Assembly: GCA_905182995.1 (NCBI GenBank)
Contig: CAJJDP010000035.1
Span: 262,681-326,680 of the forward strand
Reading direction: 5' to 3'
DNA: 64,000 nt
Source of the DNA: Paramecium octaurelia
Taxonomy: Eukaryota; Ciliophora; Oligohymenophorea; Peniculida; Parameciidae
Shown here: one piece after another, positions 26,149 through 38,129 of the stretch
How positions within the stretch are numbered: the first letter of the stretch is position 1
How the letters are laid out: each line of letters begins with the position of its first letter
Program-made: the position numbers and the translations under genes
The notes under the pieces: generated by a model
What the model was told of the DNA's origin: nothing
Seen by the model: only the letters and a program-made list of their open reading frames with translations
Database searches by the model: none

Positions 26149-26938
26149 TCATTATGGTTTATTGGATGCCACTGGTTATTATGCTTATTATGTTCTAGCA
26201 CCAACTGGTGGGTAACTTGGGTAAACCTAAGCAATATAGAATAACCATCTCATACTGGTGCATAAGCTGGTCTCACACCTGAAAAAGTGAGAGCCGGAGC
26301 AACTACTGGTTAAGCATACACTGGAGCTTAGGCAATTGGTCTAGCAACTGAATAAGTGAGTGGTTGGACTGGTTGAACAATTGATTAAACAACTGGTTGA
26401 ACAGGAACAGTCTAGACTGGTTGAACAGGAACAGTCTAGACTGGTTGATATTACTATTAAATAGTTCATTTATTGAACTTACCACTCTTTATACCTCTCT
26501 CTCAACAGCATCATATTCAACTCTAGGCACAGTTTTAGTGACTGGCACATATTCAGTTTACTACTCATAAACTGTTCTAGGGATGTACTCAGTTTAGTAT
26601 TCAACTGGATAATAATCAGTCACATATTTGGTTTTTGGTACTTGAACTTAAATAGTTTCTGTTTCCATTTCAACAACAGGTCTTTGATATTCTCTGTATT
26701 CAACTCTGGATTCTCCTTTGATTGGAGCCTATTATGGGGCAGCTACAACTGATTGGGTGAGGATTGGTTAAGCAATAACTGGTTGTTGATAAACAGGTTG
26801 GGGCACATATTAAACTGGTTATGGAGCATATGAGATAGGTTGGGCATAAGTCACTGGTTGGGCATAGCTTACTGGTTAAACAACACTCACTGGAGCTGGA
26901 ATAGAACTGGTAAGAGGTGCTGTTGGATAGATAGGCAT
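26149..26938 (-). CDS. Alveolin/epiplasmin-like cortical protein (Val-Pro repeats)
   Basis: About 243 residues with two 29-base introns (26454-26482, 26227-26255). The N- and C-terminal parts are Pro/Gln/Val/Tyr-rich (QPVSYAQPVTYAQPISYAP). The core carries charged Val-Pro-Tyr repeats: YREYQRPVVEMETETIQVQV, PKTKYVTDYYPVEYQTEYIP, then VPVTKTVPRVEYDAVEREVQ. This pattern is typical of alveolins/IMC proteins and articulin- or epiplasmin-like proteins under the ciliate pellicle. A 24-base unit at 26401-26424 is repeated exactly at 26425-26448, coding for QPVQTVPV twice. Location in the epiplasm is inferred. The start is the only in-frame ATG before the proline-rich region. Confidence 0.75.
26401..26448 (+). 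repeat. Two exact 24-base tandem units
   Basis: A 24-base unit occurs twice without a mismatch inside the alveolin-like gene and adds eight residues (QPVQTVPV) per copy. This is a recent in-frame slippage-type expansion. Confidence 0.85.
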
Positions 26939-27130
26939 TCTTTTATATTCAATAAATATTTTATTTAATATTCATTGGAAAATAAATTTTAATTGAAATT
27001 TAATTGCTCACCTCATTATCAATGTATTTACACTTTTATTTCAGAAAAAGATGTTAAATTTAATAATTACTCTTTGTTTAATTAAATTGAAAGTTGTGTG
27101 GATCAATATTTATTTTATTAAATTAAAATT

Positions 27131-27427
27131 ATGGCTGATGAATAAGCTGATTTTTTTAAGGAGGTCTTAAAGTTGATTTCTAACTTGCACTTTGAAAATA
27201 AAATCACTGAAGTTTAGAAGTCAGAATTAAAGAAATTATTGATGGACGACGAAGATTTCGTTAAATAATTATAGGAAGAATATCAAGTAGAAGGTCTTAA
27301 GGGGATAGTTAGTATTATAATTGGTGACACAATTTCAAATTGTAGTTTCAGAGATTTAATAGATTTCAATTAGGAAAAAAGAAAAAGATCCTAATCGTTA
27401 ACTATTTAAACTGACTCTTCAGATTGA
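27131..27427 (+). CDS. Small acidic/helical unknown protein
   Basis: 98 residues in one exon from ATG 27131 to TGA 27425-27427. The sequence is soluble and helix-rich (ADFFKEVLKLISNLHFENKI, SELKKLLMDDEDFVKQLQEE) and ends in a basic-Ser patch (NQEKRKRSQSLT). No motif recognised. It is divergent from the alveolin-like gene, with about 190 bases between start codons. Gln codons TAA and TAG are used throughout. Confidence 0.7.
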
Positions 27428-27722
27428 GTCAATTTCTGCTAATCTTAGTTCTGTTCAGGCATCTTGATTTATGCATTATTTACATATCAATATATATGTC
27501 ATCTGCTAAAAGTAACAAATTTATCCTAGATTTAAACATTTCCAACTCTAATCACAATTAATAAAATTAAAACTTAAAAATTCTTATTATTAAATGAATA
27601 ATTGCTGTAAAAATAGATTCCTAAATTTAGAATAACATTTAATGATAGCAAACATAAAAAATTAAGAATTAAGTCAAATTAAGAATAATACACAAGATAA
27701 AACTACCGTTATAATTTATTAA

Positions 27723-28331
27723 TCAAATAAATGAATTTTCACTTTCCTCTTTAATAATATTACTAGTATCATTATTATTTTTTGCTTGATTTAATCTCTA
27801 CTTTACTTACAATTTTTTCTATCCTTTTCCATATAATATTTAATTAATTTCAGTATTTAAACTTTCATTTATTGATTGAGAATCATTGAGATAGTTTACT
27901 TACTACCTTGCAATAACTTCTAAATTCGGTTTCCTTAGTTACTCTTCAGAACTTTGAATTGTTCTAAAGGCAAATGCAGGACCCCCCAATTTCTTTTATA
28001 TTGCTGGTTAATCCATGCTAACTTATCTAGGATTCAGTTTAGTTGGTCTGAATGAATATTATGCTTTGTAAATTATACGATAAAAATTTTATTATGTTTT
28101 TGGAAACTCAATCTTATTTTTTTATTCCATGATTGTTTTCCCTTTTACTAAACCTTAAAAAAACTAACCCACTTATTATGCTTTTTAATCCTCAGAATCA
28201 ATTAAATTATTAATTTTTGATTTCAAAGTTGGGAGTTAAAATCTTTATTCTTATTTAGAATGAATCCTTGGCATGCTTCTACTCTATAAATTGTCTTAAA
28301 GCGTAGTGAGTGGACTGCTTAGCTACCTCAT
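27723..28331 (-). CDS. Unknown Gln/Lys-rich protein
   Basis: 202 residues in one exon. The first ATG is at 28331 (MRQLSSPLTTLQDNLQSRSM); a second in-frame Met lies at 28274. The protein is hydrophilic, rich in Gln, Lys and Ser, with strings such as KIEFPKTQQNFYRIIYKAQY and KLGGPAFAFRTIQSSEEQLR, and a short coiled stretch near the C-terminus. No known domain seen. The length of the TGA-free frame and its low-complexity but balanced composition support coding. Confidence 0.6.
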
Positions 28332-28756
28332 CTCAATTTATTATTTAATTATAACATTAATAATTTTGTTTTTATACTATATTTTTCTGATATAGCAAAC
28401 AATCCATCACCAGCAAAGTAACTTATATAGATTTTATATCTTATATGATTTCTTTGAAGTTCTATAAACCCATGTTCCAAATATGAATATAGGAAAATTA
28501 TACTTTCAATAAAACAACGTATTGCTATATTAATAGATATAATAAAAATAATCTTAGAGATATGGATGGGTAAATTGAAATGCAAACTTACCTTATGAAT
28601 TTTAAATACATTAAATATTTGATGTAAAATCAATATTTTTCCATTCTAAAATATGTAAGTTCAAAGCATATCTAGAAAAATAACAAAATTATATTCAATT
28701 AGGTATTTTTTTATGAATAATAAGAACCTTTTTGATATAAATATTTTGTACTATAA
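28332..28756. other. Intergenic region, nothing secure
   Basis: A minus frame (28328-28633) and a plus frame (about 28430-28572) are both free of TGA. Neither has supporting motifs, and the minus frame would end overlapping the ATG of the next minus gene. AT-rich sequence; no gene called. Confidence 0.3.
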
Positions 28757-29572
28757 ATGATTTTATTGCTTTTCTTTATATCTGCAGTGTTATCCAAATC
28801 TATTAATCCAAATAAATTAGATGAAAACGAGAAGTACTCTGATTTAAAATATCACCATCACAAGAATAAATTCAAAATCGAAGTAACTGGATCTGGAATT
28901 GTCGAATTATAACCTACTATTGGAACTGTCATTTTTCCAATAGAATTTCGTGACAAAAAGGCGGATAATGCTTTATACTTAGCAAACAGTTTAATCTTCA
29001 ATGCTGCAGAAAAAATTAAATGGATTTTTTCAGATCCACGATCGTTCTTGGATCCCAAAGAGGAACAGTCGCTGAAAGGCTCATTGGAATTAGGAATAGA
29101 ACCAGTGCTTTTTGATAAATATTCAATAGAGACTGGAAAGTAGTAAATTTCTCTGATATATAATAATAAAACAGGAGTAGAGCAATATGCGGTCACCAAT
29201 ACATTATATATAACAACCAAGCATATAGATATGATTAATAAAATTATTGTTGAGTGTGTTAATTCTGGCTTAAATAGAGGGGTTAAAGTTAACTACTCAA
29301 ATAATTAAACAGAAGTAGATAAGGCAAAGGATAAGGCATTAAAATTAGCCATTAAAGATGCTAAACGAAAAGCTAAAAATATTGCTCGTTCGCTAAATCT
29401 AGAAATTCATGAATATCTTAAATTTAAATATTTAATTGATCAAAATAATGCTGCAACAGATCAATGTGATCCCAAAGCAGCAGAAATGGTAAATTAAGCA
29501 ACATGTATTCCTAATGAATCAGCCAAAAACTATTTTAGAGTAGATGTTGAATTAGCAGTATTATTAAAATGA
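28757..29572 (+). CDS. Secreted SIMPL-domain (DUF541) protein
   Basis: 271 residues, one exon. It begins with a signal peptide (MILLLFFISAVLSKS). The mature part fits the SIMPL/DUF541 fold: IEVTGSGIVELQPTIGTVIF at the start, a central YNNKTGVEQYAVTNTLYITT strand region, and the helix KALKLAIKDAKRKAKNIARS near the C-terminus. SIMPL proteins are mostly bacterial periplasmic or secreted proteins of poorly known role, with some in eukaryotes. The next gene downstream on the same strand is also secreted, about 100 bases away. Confidence 0.82.
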
Positions 29573-29672
29573 TTAAGAAAATAAATCAATTTTATTCTAT
29601 TCATAATATATTCTCATAGATTAAATAAAAATTCTTACAATAAATTTACAGTTTAAATTAATAATAAAAATA

Positions 29673-30396
29673 ATGATCGTAGTCATATTATCATTCACTA
29701 TATTAAATCTCAGTTCCTAAGTAAGCGCATAACCATAAGAGTCAAACTGTAACATAATTTCTAAAAGTCTAAATTCAAAATAGGCATCCTAATTTGAATA
29801 TAATCTGAATGCAATTCGCAATCAAGTAGCAATGGGAAGAAGAGCAAATCATAAGGGCTAAATTTAACCAGCATCGGATATGCATATCGCAACATGGTCT
29901 TAAGAACTAGCCAAATTAGCTTAAAAGTGCTCTGAAACCTGTCCAGAACATCCTCTATATTGTAGACATGTAAATATTCATTTTACTTAGTATAAAGCGT
30001 AATAGGGATTTTTGATTCATAAGTAACTTGTTCATACAGACAAATGGAACATAGACCCAGACTTGATTTTAAATGAATGGATGTAATCTAAACAATCTTC
30101 TCAATAATTGCTTTAATCAATGTTATTTTAGATTGGATGTGGAAAAGCAATGAGCTCTAATTTAGGTGAATATGTCGTATATGTTGTATGTTATTTCGAT
30201 TATGTATGGATTACATCATGACATCTTATAGCCTAATAAATAGGAACCCTATAGGCCAAGCTCTTCCTTAAATGTTGCAAATTCATGCAGATTAGGGAGA
30301 TCTTCAAGTTATACAGCTTTGTGCACTTCGCCTTATTAAAAAGAATAAGGAGTAATGCAATTAACAAGGAGACATAGAGAAATTGTATCGAAATGA
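29673..30396 (+). CDS. Secreted CAP/SCP-domain protein
   Basis: About 231 residues, one intron (30204-30231). A signal peptide (MIVVILSFTILNLSSQVSAQ) is followed by a CAP domain: FEYNLNAIRNQVAMGRRAN (the usual HN..R start), MHIATWSQELAKLAQKCSE, LVHTDKWNIDPDLILNEWM and QIGCGKA, then YVVYVVCYFDY. Many Cys suggest disulfides. CAP proteins are extracellular; in ciliates their role is not known to me. Without the intron the frame would stop at 30219-30221; with it a Ser/Arg-rich tail follows. Confidence 0.85.
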
Positions 30397-30446
30397 TAAT
30401 ATTATGGATAAAGTTAATTATGTTTATTTTCGTTATTTAAATTTGA

Positions 30447-31686
30447 ATGAAGCAACCACCGCAGTGTCGACTCATTATACAGGATGCAAGGCGCAAGAAT
30501 TTAAGTGCTGTTGCTCTTCTTGATCCTTCACCTAAGTAAATCACTATAAGGAAGGCTTCTGTAGGTGGATTAAAGAATAAGGAAAATATGAATAGCAATG
30601 ACACCTAAAGGAAACAAAAATCATCCTAAAATACTAATACGGAGGATATTAGAAAATAAATTAGCTAATTAATTAAAAAAACAGCTTAATCTTAGAGAAC
30701 CAAATTGAAGAAAATAGATATTGGATGTCAAGAATAGATAGAAATCAATGATCAAAAAGAAGGAATTTTTGATGAAATGACACTGAGACTATTATATTAA
30801 AAAGAATTGGAATATAAAATTCATCCATAGTTCTTTGAACATTAATGTCATATCTCTCCATTGATGAGATCAATTTTATATGACTGGATTAGTGAAGTTT
30901 GTAAAGAATTCACATTAAAGAGAGAGACCTTCCACTTATGTATTCATAACTTAGATAGATATATGACTAAAGTCTCTGTCACTAAATCAGAACTCCAATT
31001 ATGTGGCTTAGCAAGTCTGTTAATTGCATGTAAAATTGAAGTATTCTTATCACTTATTCTAGGAAATCTATCCACCAAAAGTAAATGATTTTTCATCAGC
31101 TAGTAATTATGGATTCACTGAGCAATAAATCTTAGATAAAGAATAATAAATTTTAAGTGAATTAAAGTGGATGATCAATCCACCTACTCTCTATCTTTGG
31201 AGCTCATGGTACTTATCTTAATGGGATATTTATTATCCTTAAGCCAATCTATAAATTAAATAACCAACATAATCATCATATACATTATTCAGGCATTTTA
31301 TGAACTTTTTAGATTGTGCAATTTTAGATATAAAATTATATCAATTTACCAATCGAGAAATAGTTTCATCCTTACTTTATTTGGTTTTACTAAAACAATA
31401 TTGTGGATGCACTTATCAAAGAATAGTTGAGAATAAAGTTCAAGAGAAAGATGTGCTTGATTTTTAGCGTATTTATAAGCCATTCATTGAACTTGTGTTT
31501 GGTTTTCAATTTAGTTAATTAAGTAGATGCATCAGATATCTAACCAAATTTTTAATATTAGATATAGTTGTTGATTAACCTGGCACAACTAAAGTTGTAG
31601 CCGAAAAAGAATTAGTAGAAGTTTATGAGTATTTCTTATCAATTCAGACACACAATCCAGCAGGTCTCTAATTAATTAGAAAATGA
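30447..31686 (+). CDS. Cyclin (A/B/E-type cyclin box)
   Basis: About 405 residues, one 22-base intron (31042-31063) exactly inside the cyclin box. The N-terminus is basic and Gln/Asn-rich. The box reads MRSILYDWISEVCKEFTLKR then ETFHLCIHNLDRYM, LCGLASLLIACKIE and, after the intron, YPPKVNDF. The Arg and Asp of the MR.ILxDW motif and the Lys-Glu pair used to bind the CDK are present. YPPKVNDF..TEQQILDKE resembles cyclin E and A. A second cyclin fold (WSSWYLSQWDIYYPQ onward) and a C-terminal tail complete it. No clear destruction box seen. Role: CDK activation in the cell cycle; substrate unknown. Confidence 0.88.
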
Positions 31687-31730
31687 TTGATATCATATAC
31701 TTTAATTATTTTTTATTGTTATTTTTTTAA

Positions 31731-33343
31731 ATGGCCTTAACCGATCAACTGTGCCTTGGTTTCACTATTTTAACATTTCTATCCTACATAGCCATTGATG
31801 TGGTGCTTCAATTACAAATCCCCTATAATAGTATTGGACTACCACAAAAAGGTTTGATATGTCCGAATCAATACATCAAATACACTGATTCGTTTGATAT
31901 TTAATGTGTATCTGATTGCAATCAAAAAGAAATCACCAAAAAATAAAGCATTCATAAGCATTTGGCCAAAAACAATCAACCAAATTTCATAGCATGTATA
32001 TTTTATTATAATGTAGATGAAAATTAAATCTGCTTGCCTACTCTAGATCAGAAATTCTATTAATTATAACCATATGTTGAAAAACCTATTTAAATGTACA
32101 TTAGTTAATCCTTAAAGTATGATTCCCTAGTGATAATATGCATAATTTTCATTTCATTAGCCATTATTAATGGGACTTTGGCATTTTACAGAGATTATGC
32201 AGAATTCATAGTAAAGATTTCATAAATAGTTTCCATGGTTCTCAGCTTTGCTATTATTTTAATTCTGCTGAGGAAATACAGATCAGTCCAAGAGGCCAAT
32301 GAATTGTATAATAATATTTCTATTCCTTTTAGTTTAATTTCCAATGATTCCTAATACGATTTATCACAAATGGCTGCTATTATGATGCTTAATAAAATGG
32401 ACTTGGTTTATTTGGCTTTGATGGCTTTTATGAGTCTTTTATTGGGCTTTTTAATCATTAATTATTCAATGGATAGACTTCAATTTTCAGTGTTTCCACT
32501 TACTCATTGGTTCACAATCTCCTATTATAAGGATTATTTGAATAATGAATAAATGGATCAAAATGAAAAACCAAAAAAATCATCCTGGCCATTGATCCTA
32601 TTTTAAATTATCAACTTTATCCTATTTTATACTATTAACATGTATGTACTAATCATTAAATATTCTAGGTCTTCTTTGTCCATAAGTTAAGAGTCCTCTC
32701 AATACGCATTTGGAGAAACCTCTATTGTCTTTAACATTGTTTTGCCGACTCTTTCATTTATACTTTATCTATACTTTGCTATTTTGATTTCCCTAATTTC
32801 AGAATACAATCTTTATTAAAGATAAAATACAATACTTCCTTAAATAGGCAAGGCAGGAATTCAAGCAGCTATTTTAATTATCTTGTTCCCATTGAACTTT
32901 TTAAGGAGTTTTCTATAATTTTTTGGAAAGGATAAATTTTCATACCTAGCATTTACAACCCTCAGATAGGGCTTTGAATTAATGAGAGAGTAAAACCATA
33001 ATATGAATGAATAAGAATTGGGCGAAGTTGAATTAAGGTCTAAAATTAATTTATGTAACAAAATTGTTATAACTCTTTAGATGATTAATTGAATAAGGTT
33101 ACTCATATAATCTCAGTTTGTTTAGCATTGGCCTGCAATTTTGTTATGCTCATTTTATAATAAAATATTCCAGCTCCATTTCTAATTTCTTTGTTAGCTT
33201 ACTCCATCAGTTACACTTATTATATCCCAATCGTTTCCAGTCCCCTTAAGTATAGTTTCTTTGAAGGTCAGAATGAAATGGACGAACACAAGCAGTAAAA
33301 TATGAAATGTCTTTTAAGACTTTTAGAATAAAATTAATAATGA
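31731..33343 (+). CDS. Multipass membrane protein of unknown family
   Basis: About 526 residues with one intron (33066-33097). An N-terminal membrane segment (LGFTILTFLSYIAIDVVL) is followed by a Cys-containing loop (CPNQYIKYTDSFDIQCVSDC). After that at least seven more hydrophobic segments are visible, for example VIICIIFISLAIINGTLAFY, LVYLALMAFMSLLLGFLIIN and FILFYTINMYVLIIKY. It has the length and layout of ciliate transmembrane proteins with an exposed N-terminal domain, but I do not recognise the family. The cytoplasmic C-terminus is charged. Confidence 0.72.
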
Positions 33344-33385
33344 TAATTTAACATATAAATTATTTATCAAAAAAATAATTATTAG

Positions 33386-34978
33386 ATGTCGATGGAATAA
33401 AAGATAGAAGAACTGAATCAAAAATACAAGAAATTGATTAATGACGATGAAAACTATAATTCCAAATTTACTAAGAACTTCTAAAATTTTTACTAATACG
33501 CAATTGCTGCCGGGGATGCCGATTTTTCAAGAGGAATTCAAGCAACTAAAAAACTTAAAAAGTTGATTGATACATTATATGACTCATCAAAATTAACCAA
33601 TTAGATCATTATCAAGGAGGCTTTCTATAGGTAATGTTTGACGCCTAATAATAGCATTTAAATCCTAATTTCTACTCTTTTATAAAGTATTAGATGGCAA
33701 GATAATAATGCAGGAATAATGATTATAATTGTACTAATGCTTCATATGTTTTTAGTTTTACTTAGAATCAAATTATTAATTTCTAGATATCAAAACTTTA
33801 AGTTAAATTTTCAAACTTCATTTAACTTAATACTTGGAAGAATCAGAAGAAATGCTATAAGAAAACACATCAAAATTATTAACATTATTAATGAATAAAA
33901 ATGACATATTTTAAAAACCTGAATATTTGGAAATTCAAGAAAAACTCGTATAAAGCATGAATACATCATTATAACTATGTGATAATTTTTAAGACTGCTT
34001 TGAAGTTATCATTAATTACTTAAGTATAATTGTTACTTATAATAAGATTAAGACCATTATTAATTGATTGGATTGCGAACTCAAAAAGTGGATTTTTCAG
34101 AGAAATACATCTCAAAGATTTAATTGAGTCCCCTATTATAAATACTGAAAGAACTTTATAGTAAAACAAACATTAATAATTTTACTAATTTGCTTTTAAA
34201 ATGTTGCTTAATCAATTAAAAGTAAACTTAGCTATCTGCTTTTCATTAGTTGCTTTAAGTAAGTAATATTGATTAAAGCGATTTTATTGAAGTTCTTAGA
34301 TATTCTTTATTGCATAACAACATTGAAATCATTAAGTTAGGAACCTAAATAGCAAAGAATGTCATTCAGGATTATGAATGCAATCAACTCCAAGACATTA
34401 AATTGCTAATTTATCTAAATTAATCTTTATAACCTGTGGGAGATATTTCAACTGATTTGATAATGAATAAATTTAAGATTGAAAAAAATGACACTCTGAT
34501 TTTAAGAGATAATTTCAAGCTTATATTAAATATATGCTCAATTTTAGTTTAAAGTGAGTATTTTGAATTTAGAGTTTAGACATGGAGAATCCTGTACATT
34601 TTAATAAAATAACAAAATTCATAAGATCTTTATTAATACAAAAAACAAATAGTTTAAATAAGCTAAATTGCAAAAAATGAAACTCTAGAGAAGGCAATCT
34701 ATTATTTTTTATATTTCATTGAATTATTAGTTAAAAAACTCGAAGATTCAGATAAAAATGAAAATCTTTTATTTGCTTAAATCATTTGTAATTTTGTTGG
34801 TCAATTTAGATAGAATTCAATTACAGCAAAAATATTAGATATTTTCAACTATTTTGATTTCAATGATGCATAACTATTACAATTATAAAGTCAAAGCAAT
34901 GTTCAAGATTCAAATGAAATTTAGTAGGCTTGGAAGGAATTAAGACAAAAGTTTTAATAGCTTAAATCTAAAGCTTGA
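33386..34978 (+). CDS. Unknown alpha-helical protein, possible ARM/HEAT-like
   Basis: About 507-514 residues. Introns at 33731-33755 and 34024-34046 are needed for frame. A third possible intron at 33631-33654 is 24 bases and stop-free, so it is uncertain. The start is MSMEQKIEELNQKYKKL. The protein is a series of leucine-rich helices (YISKIQLSPLLQILKELYSK, YSLLHNNIEIIKLGTQIAKN) ending in a coiled tail (QQAWKELRQKFQQLKSKA). Armadillo/HEAT-type folding is only inferred. No catalytic motif. Confidence 0.65.
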
Positions 34979-35086
34979 GAAAATAATTTCCGTTTAGATG
35001 AGTAATATATTTAATGATTTTTTTATTAAAATTTTAAATCAGTCAATAAATTTGTCTTTTTTTGAGAAAAGATTCCTCTTCTTCAT

Positions 35087-36495
35087 TCAGTTTTTATACT
35101 AAAATAATTAAGAGAATAATTTACTTAACTCTTGTTTATAGGAATTGGCAGGAGGACTATTAGAATCTAAGATTGCTTAAACTACCTCAATTTTATCACC
35201 TGCTTCATTCCAACGTGGTAGTTAAACCATGTTAAACTTGTTCAATTACTTTTAATTATCTAGATGGATTTCTTTAAATTCCTAATCTTTGTGTCTTTTC
35301 ATTTAATTGATTTACAGAAACTATTTAATATCTGACATCTCTGTTTCAGCCACATCAGTGAACCAATCAGATATACAGGGTATACTCTTAGTAATCTTGC
35401 TCTTTGCTCCACTATAAGATGGATCTTAATAGACCACCACTGATGTTTTCTCTGGAATATAGATACTTTTGGCTAATCTCATGATTGAATTGAAATCAGA
35501 TACATCCTTACATAAGTATACTTTTGATCCTTAGTAATTACACATCGAATAAACAATAGGACATTTCTTATATTCTTTCTCTTCGAAATAATACAATCCC
35601 AAGACTGCCTAATTTCCTTTATCCAAAGTGATTCTCAGATTCACATTCAAAGCAGTTGGATCAATTTAATCTCCCTACCACATAAAAGTGACTGGCAATG
35701 ATGTAAATCTTAGACCATTAATACCATTTATTTAAATGAGTTTTGGTTTGCTTCTTAATTATAAGAACTCTTTGGTTTCTTCTGCTTTTTCTGATGAGTG
35801 AGATTCCTCATTATGATCAACAGGTTCAATATGTGCTTGTTTTTACCCGGTATGTGTAACTTATTATGCTAATTCCTTGCTAGACTATGTAGCAACATAT
35901 GCCAATTAGACTTTCTAGACGCTAGTCTCTCCGAACTTCTTGAAATTTAATTAAACTCCATGTAATGAAACAGTTAATGGAGAAACTTCGAACTGTATAA
36001 GCTTAGATTATGATTCCACTCCTACTAAGAATACTTAGACAATTGGGTCTTCAGTAAATGTCCTTTTAAATGTCAATAAAGATGGTATGACTCTATCTCC
36101 AGCTTCTGCTTTCTTCAACATTGAAAGTGCATCAACATTAAAATATCCAAATTCAACCTCATCTTAATTAATTGCAATATAATCATAGGCTAAAACTTTT
36201 AATGTGGCATGGAGAACTGTCAATTAGAATGTAAAGTCTACATAGATTCTCTGTAGTTACCTTATTCAGTCACATCTTAAATCTAACAGAAAAATCCAAC
36301 AGGGCCTGCATCATATTCTATGGCTCTAATCGTTACTAAAATTTAAGGGATATCAGCAAATTTATCTGGAAACGTGATCTTTCTAATTATAGGATCACAA
36401 CAACTTGGCGCTGTAAATTCAATAACACCTTTCATTACTGATTTAGTCTAAACTAACATTAGAGTTAACAATGCAATAAAGAATCGTTTTTGCAT
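35087..36495 (-). CDS. Secreted H-type-lectin-like protein
   Basis: About 461 residues, one intron (36238-36260). A signal peptide (MQKRFFIALLTLMLVQTKS) leads into GVIEFTAPSCCDPIIRKITF, FADIPQILVTIRAIEYDAG and FTFQLTVLHATLKVLAYDYI, the strand pattern of H-type lectin (Gal/GalNAc-binding) domains. A second strand set follows (IPSLLTFKRTFTEDPIVQVF). The C-terminal half contains YSMCNYQGSKVYLCKDVSDF and VVVYQDPSYSGAKSKITKSI, which look like a gamma-crystallin-type or similar beta domain. Sugar binding is inferred from fold similarity. It is an extracellular or trichocyst-type secreted candidate. Confidence 0.65.
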
Positions 36496-36516
36496 TATAA
36501 ATTTTAATTATATAAA

Positions 36517-37135
36517 TCAAACAATTATATAAATACTAATCAAGCTAATGAAGAGAATAATAAGAATCAGATATACAGGCTATTAATTTTATTATATAAT
36601 TTTAGCTTGCTGAACTTCAATCTATGGCTTTTTCAGAAGAGAAAGAAATGTTTTTAAATCTGGATGTGGTTTGCTTGGTCTACTATCTATTATTTTCTTT
36701 ATTAGTAATTCTTATTCCTTTATTTTACTTTAAGCTAAAAATACAATATTTATGTTTACATAGCTATCCAAATTGAGTCAACTCTCTCTGCTTTTTAAAT
36801 AAATCTAAAAATTCCTCGTTGAACCTTAATTGATCTAAACTATTCTATGACCGAAAATGAGCAGATTCTTTAACATCACTCTATTGATTCGAAATTTTTG
36901 CAAAGTCCAATTTAAGATGTTTATTCTACGAAGGAGTACTCTTTTAGGGTATTTCAATGTCTTCTATTTGCTCCGAACTCTGATCATTTTCTTATTATGA
37001 TTCACTTTCTATTTCTGGTTATAACGATAAATATCGAACGTGCTTGTTTAATTTGTTTACAAAGATCTAACTATTTTACTCCGATCTAGATTATTTCATT
37101 TATTGTTCATCATTTTTTAAGATTTATAAGGGCAT
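36517..37135 (-). CDS. Unknown hydrophilic protein with C-terminal membrane anchor
   Basis: About 197 residues with one 25-base intron (36735-36759). The N-terminal part is Gln/Ser/Glu-rich (QPEIESESQQENDQSSEQIE), and a helical part follows (SLDQLRFNEEFLDLFKKQRE). After the intron comes KIKEQELLIKKIIDSRPSKP, and the last 20 residues are hydrophobic (VYLILIILFISLISIYIIV) before TGA. Without splicing the frame would stop at 36617 in a basic tail, so the anchor depends on the intron. The layout resembles tail-anchored proteins, but no SNARE heptads are evident. It lies 21 bases upstream of the lectin-like gene on the same strand. Confidence 0.55.
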
Positions 37136-37318
37136 TTTGCATCTCAAAGTGAATATTCTTTAAAGTTTATTTATAGCTAAGCTCCAGTGATAAGTTAGAA
37201 CCATTTTTTTAAAGTGAATTGATGGTTTAGATAGCTGTTTAACATGTATATGACAATTATTGATCTTTTCTAATAATTAATTAGGTTATGATTTCATTCT
37301 TACTTTAAAATAATAAAA

Positions 37319-38003
37319 ATGGATTAAGTAAATTAGGCATTTAAAGAGTTGTATTTTCAAGGAGAGTCTTATGAGAACGTTAGAGTTAAAATAGATCAAT
37401 GCCCTTATGACGAAGTTGCCTCTCTTATGGAAATCTATGTAAAAAATTATCTTGATGTAATACATTATTAACAAGTAGACAGTACAAAATAACTTATACT
37501 CGTATAGTTATAATGATCAAGATTCGGCAAAGTTCTACATCGAATAGCTTAATAGTCATTGGATTAGAATATAGAATATTGCATAAGAATTGGGGAAATA
37601 CTAATAATTGAGTAATGGCTTTAGAGTAAATTTGAAAATAATCTAGATTCAAGAATACCATCGCATAAAGTTTTAGGATAGAATATTTTCAGATAATAAG
37701 ATTAATTTTGCATTAAGAGAGATTTGCAGGATCTATAAATTCAATTAACTCATCGAGTCTCATTTTGGCTCTTCTGTTGTTCAATACTTCAGACCCAAAA
37801 TAACAACCCATCAAGATCTTATGACTAATTGGCTAACCTATAGTTAATGCGAATAGGGCATAGATGAAATAAAGGATTTTGAAAGAAGACTCGAATGTGC
37901 AATGACCTATTTGCCAGATAACGAAAAACAATAACCTAAATTACCTCCAAATTGGGAAAAGAATATGGTAAATTTGATGAAAAAGAAAAAGAAGAAGATA
38001 TGA
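37319..38003 (+). CDS. Unknown soluble protein
   Basis: About 217 residues, one 31-base intron (37502-37532). It begins MDQVNQAFKELYFQGESYEN, is alpha-helical and charged (REICRIYKFNQLIESHFGSS, IKDFERRLECAMTYLPDNEK) and ends in a run of lysines (LMKKKKKKI). No family recognised. The long TGA-free frame and clean intron support coding. Confidence 0.65.
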
Positions 38004-38129
38004 TAAATAATAATATGTTAAATATATATTGGAATTCTCTACAATTATTATAATCAATTGTAAAATTTGCAAATATTTATGACTAAAAATAATCATTACA
38101 TATCCTTTATATAATAATTTGAATTTATT

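Noticed and set aside
28328-28633. Minus frame of about 100 codons
   Set aside because: It would end overlapping the start codon of the next minus gene, and the plus strand is equally open; no motif.
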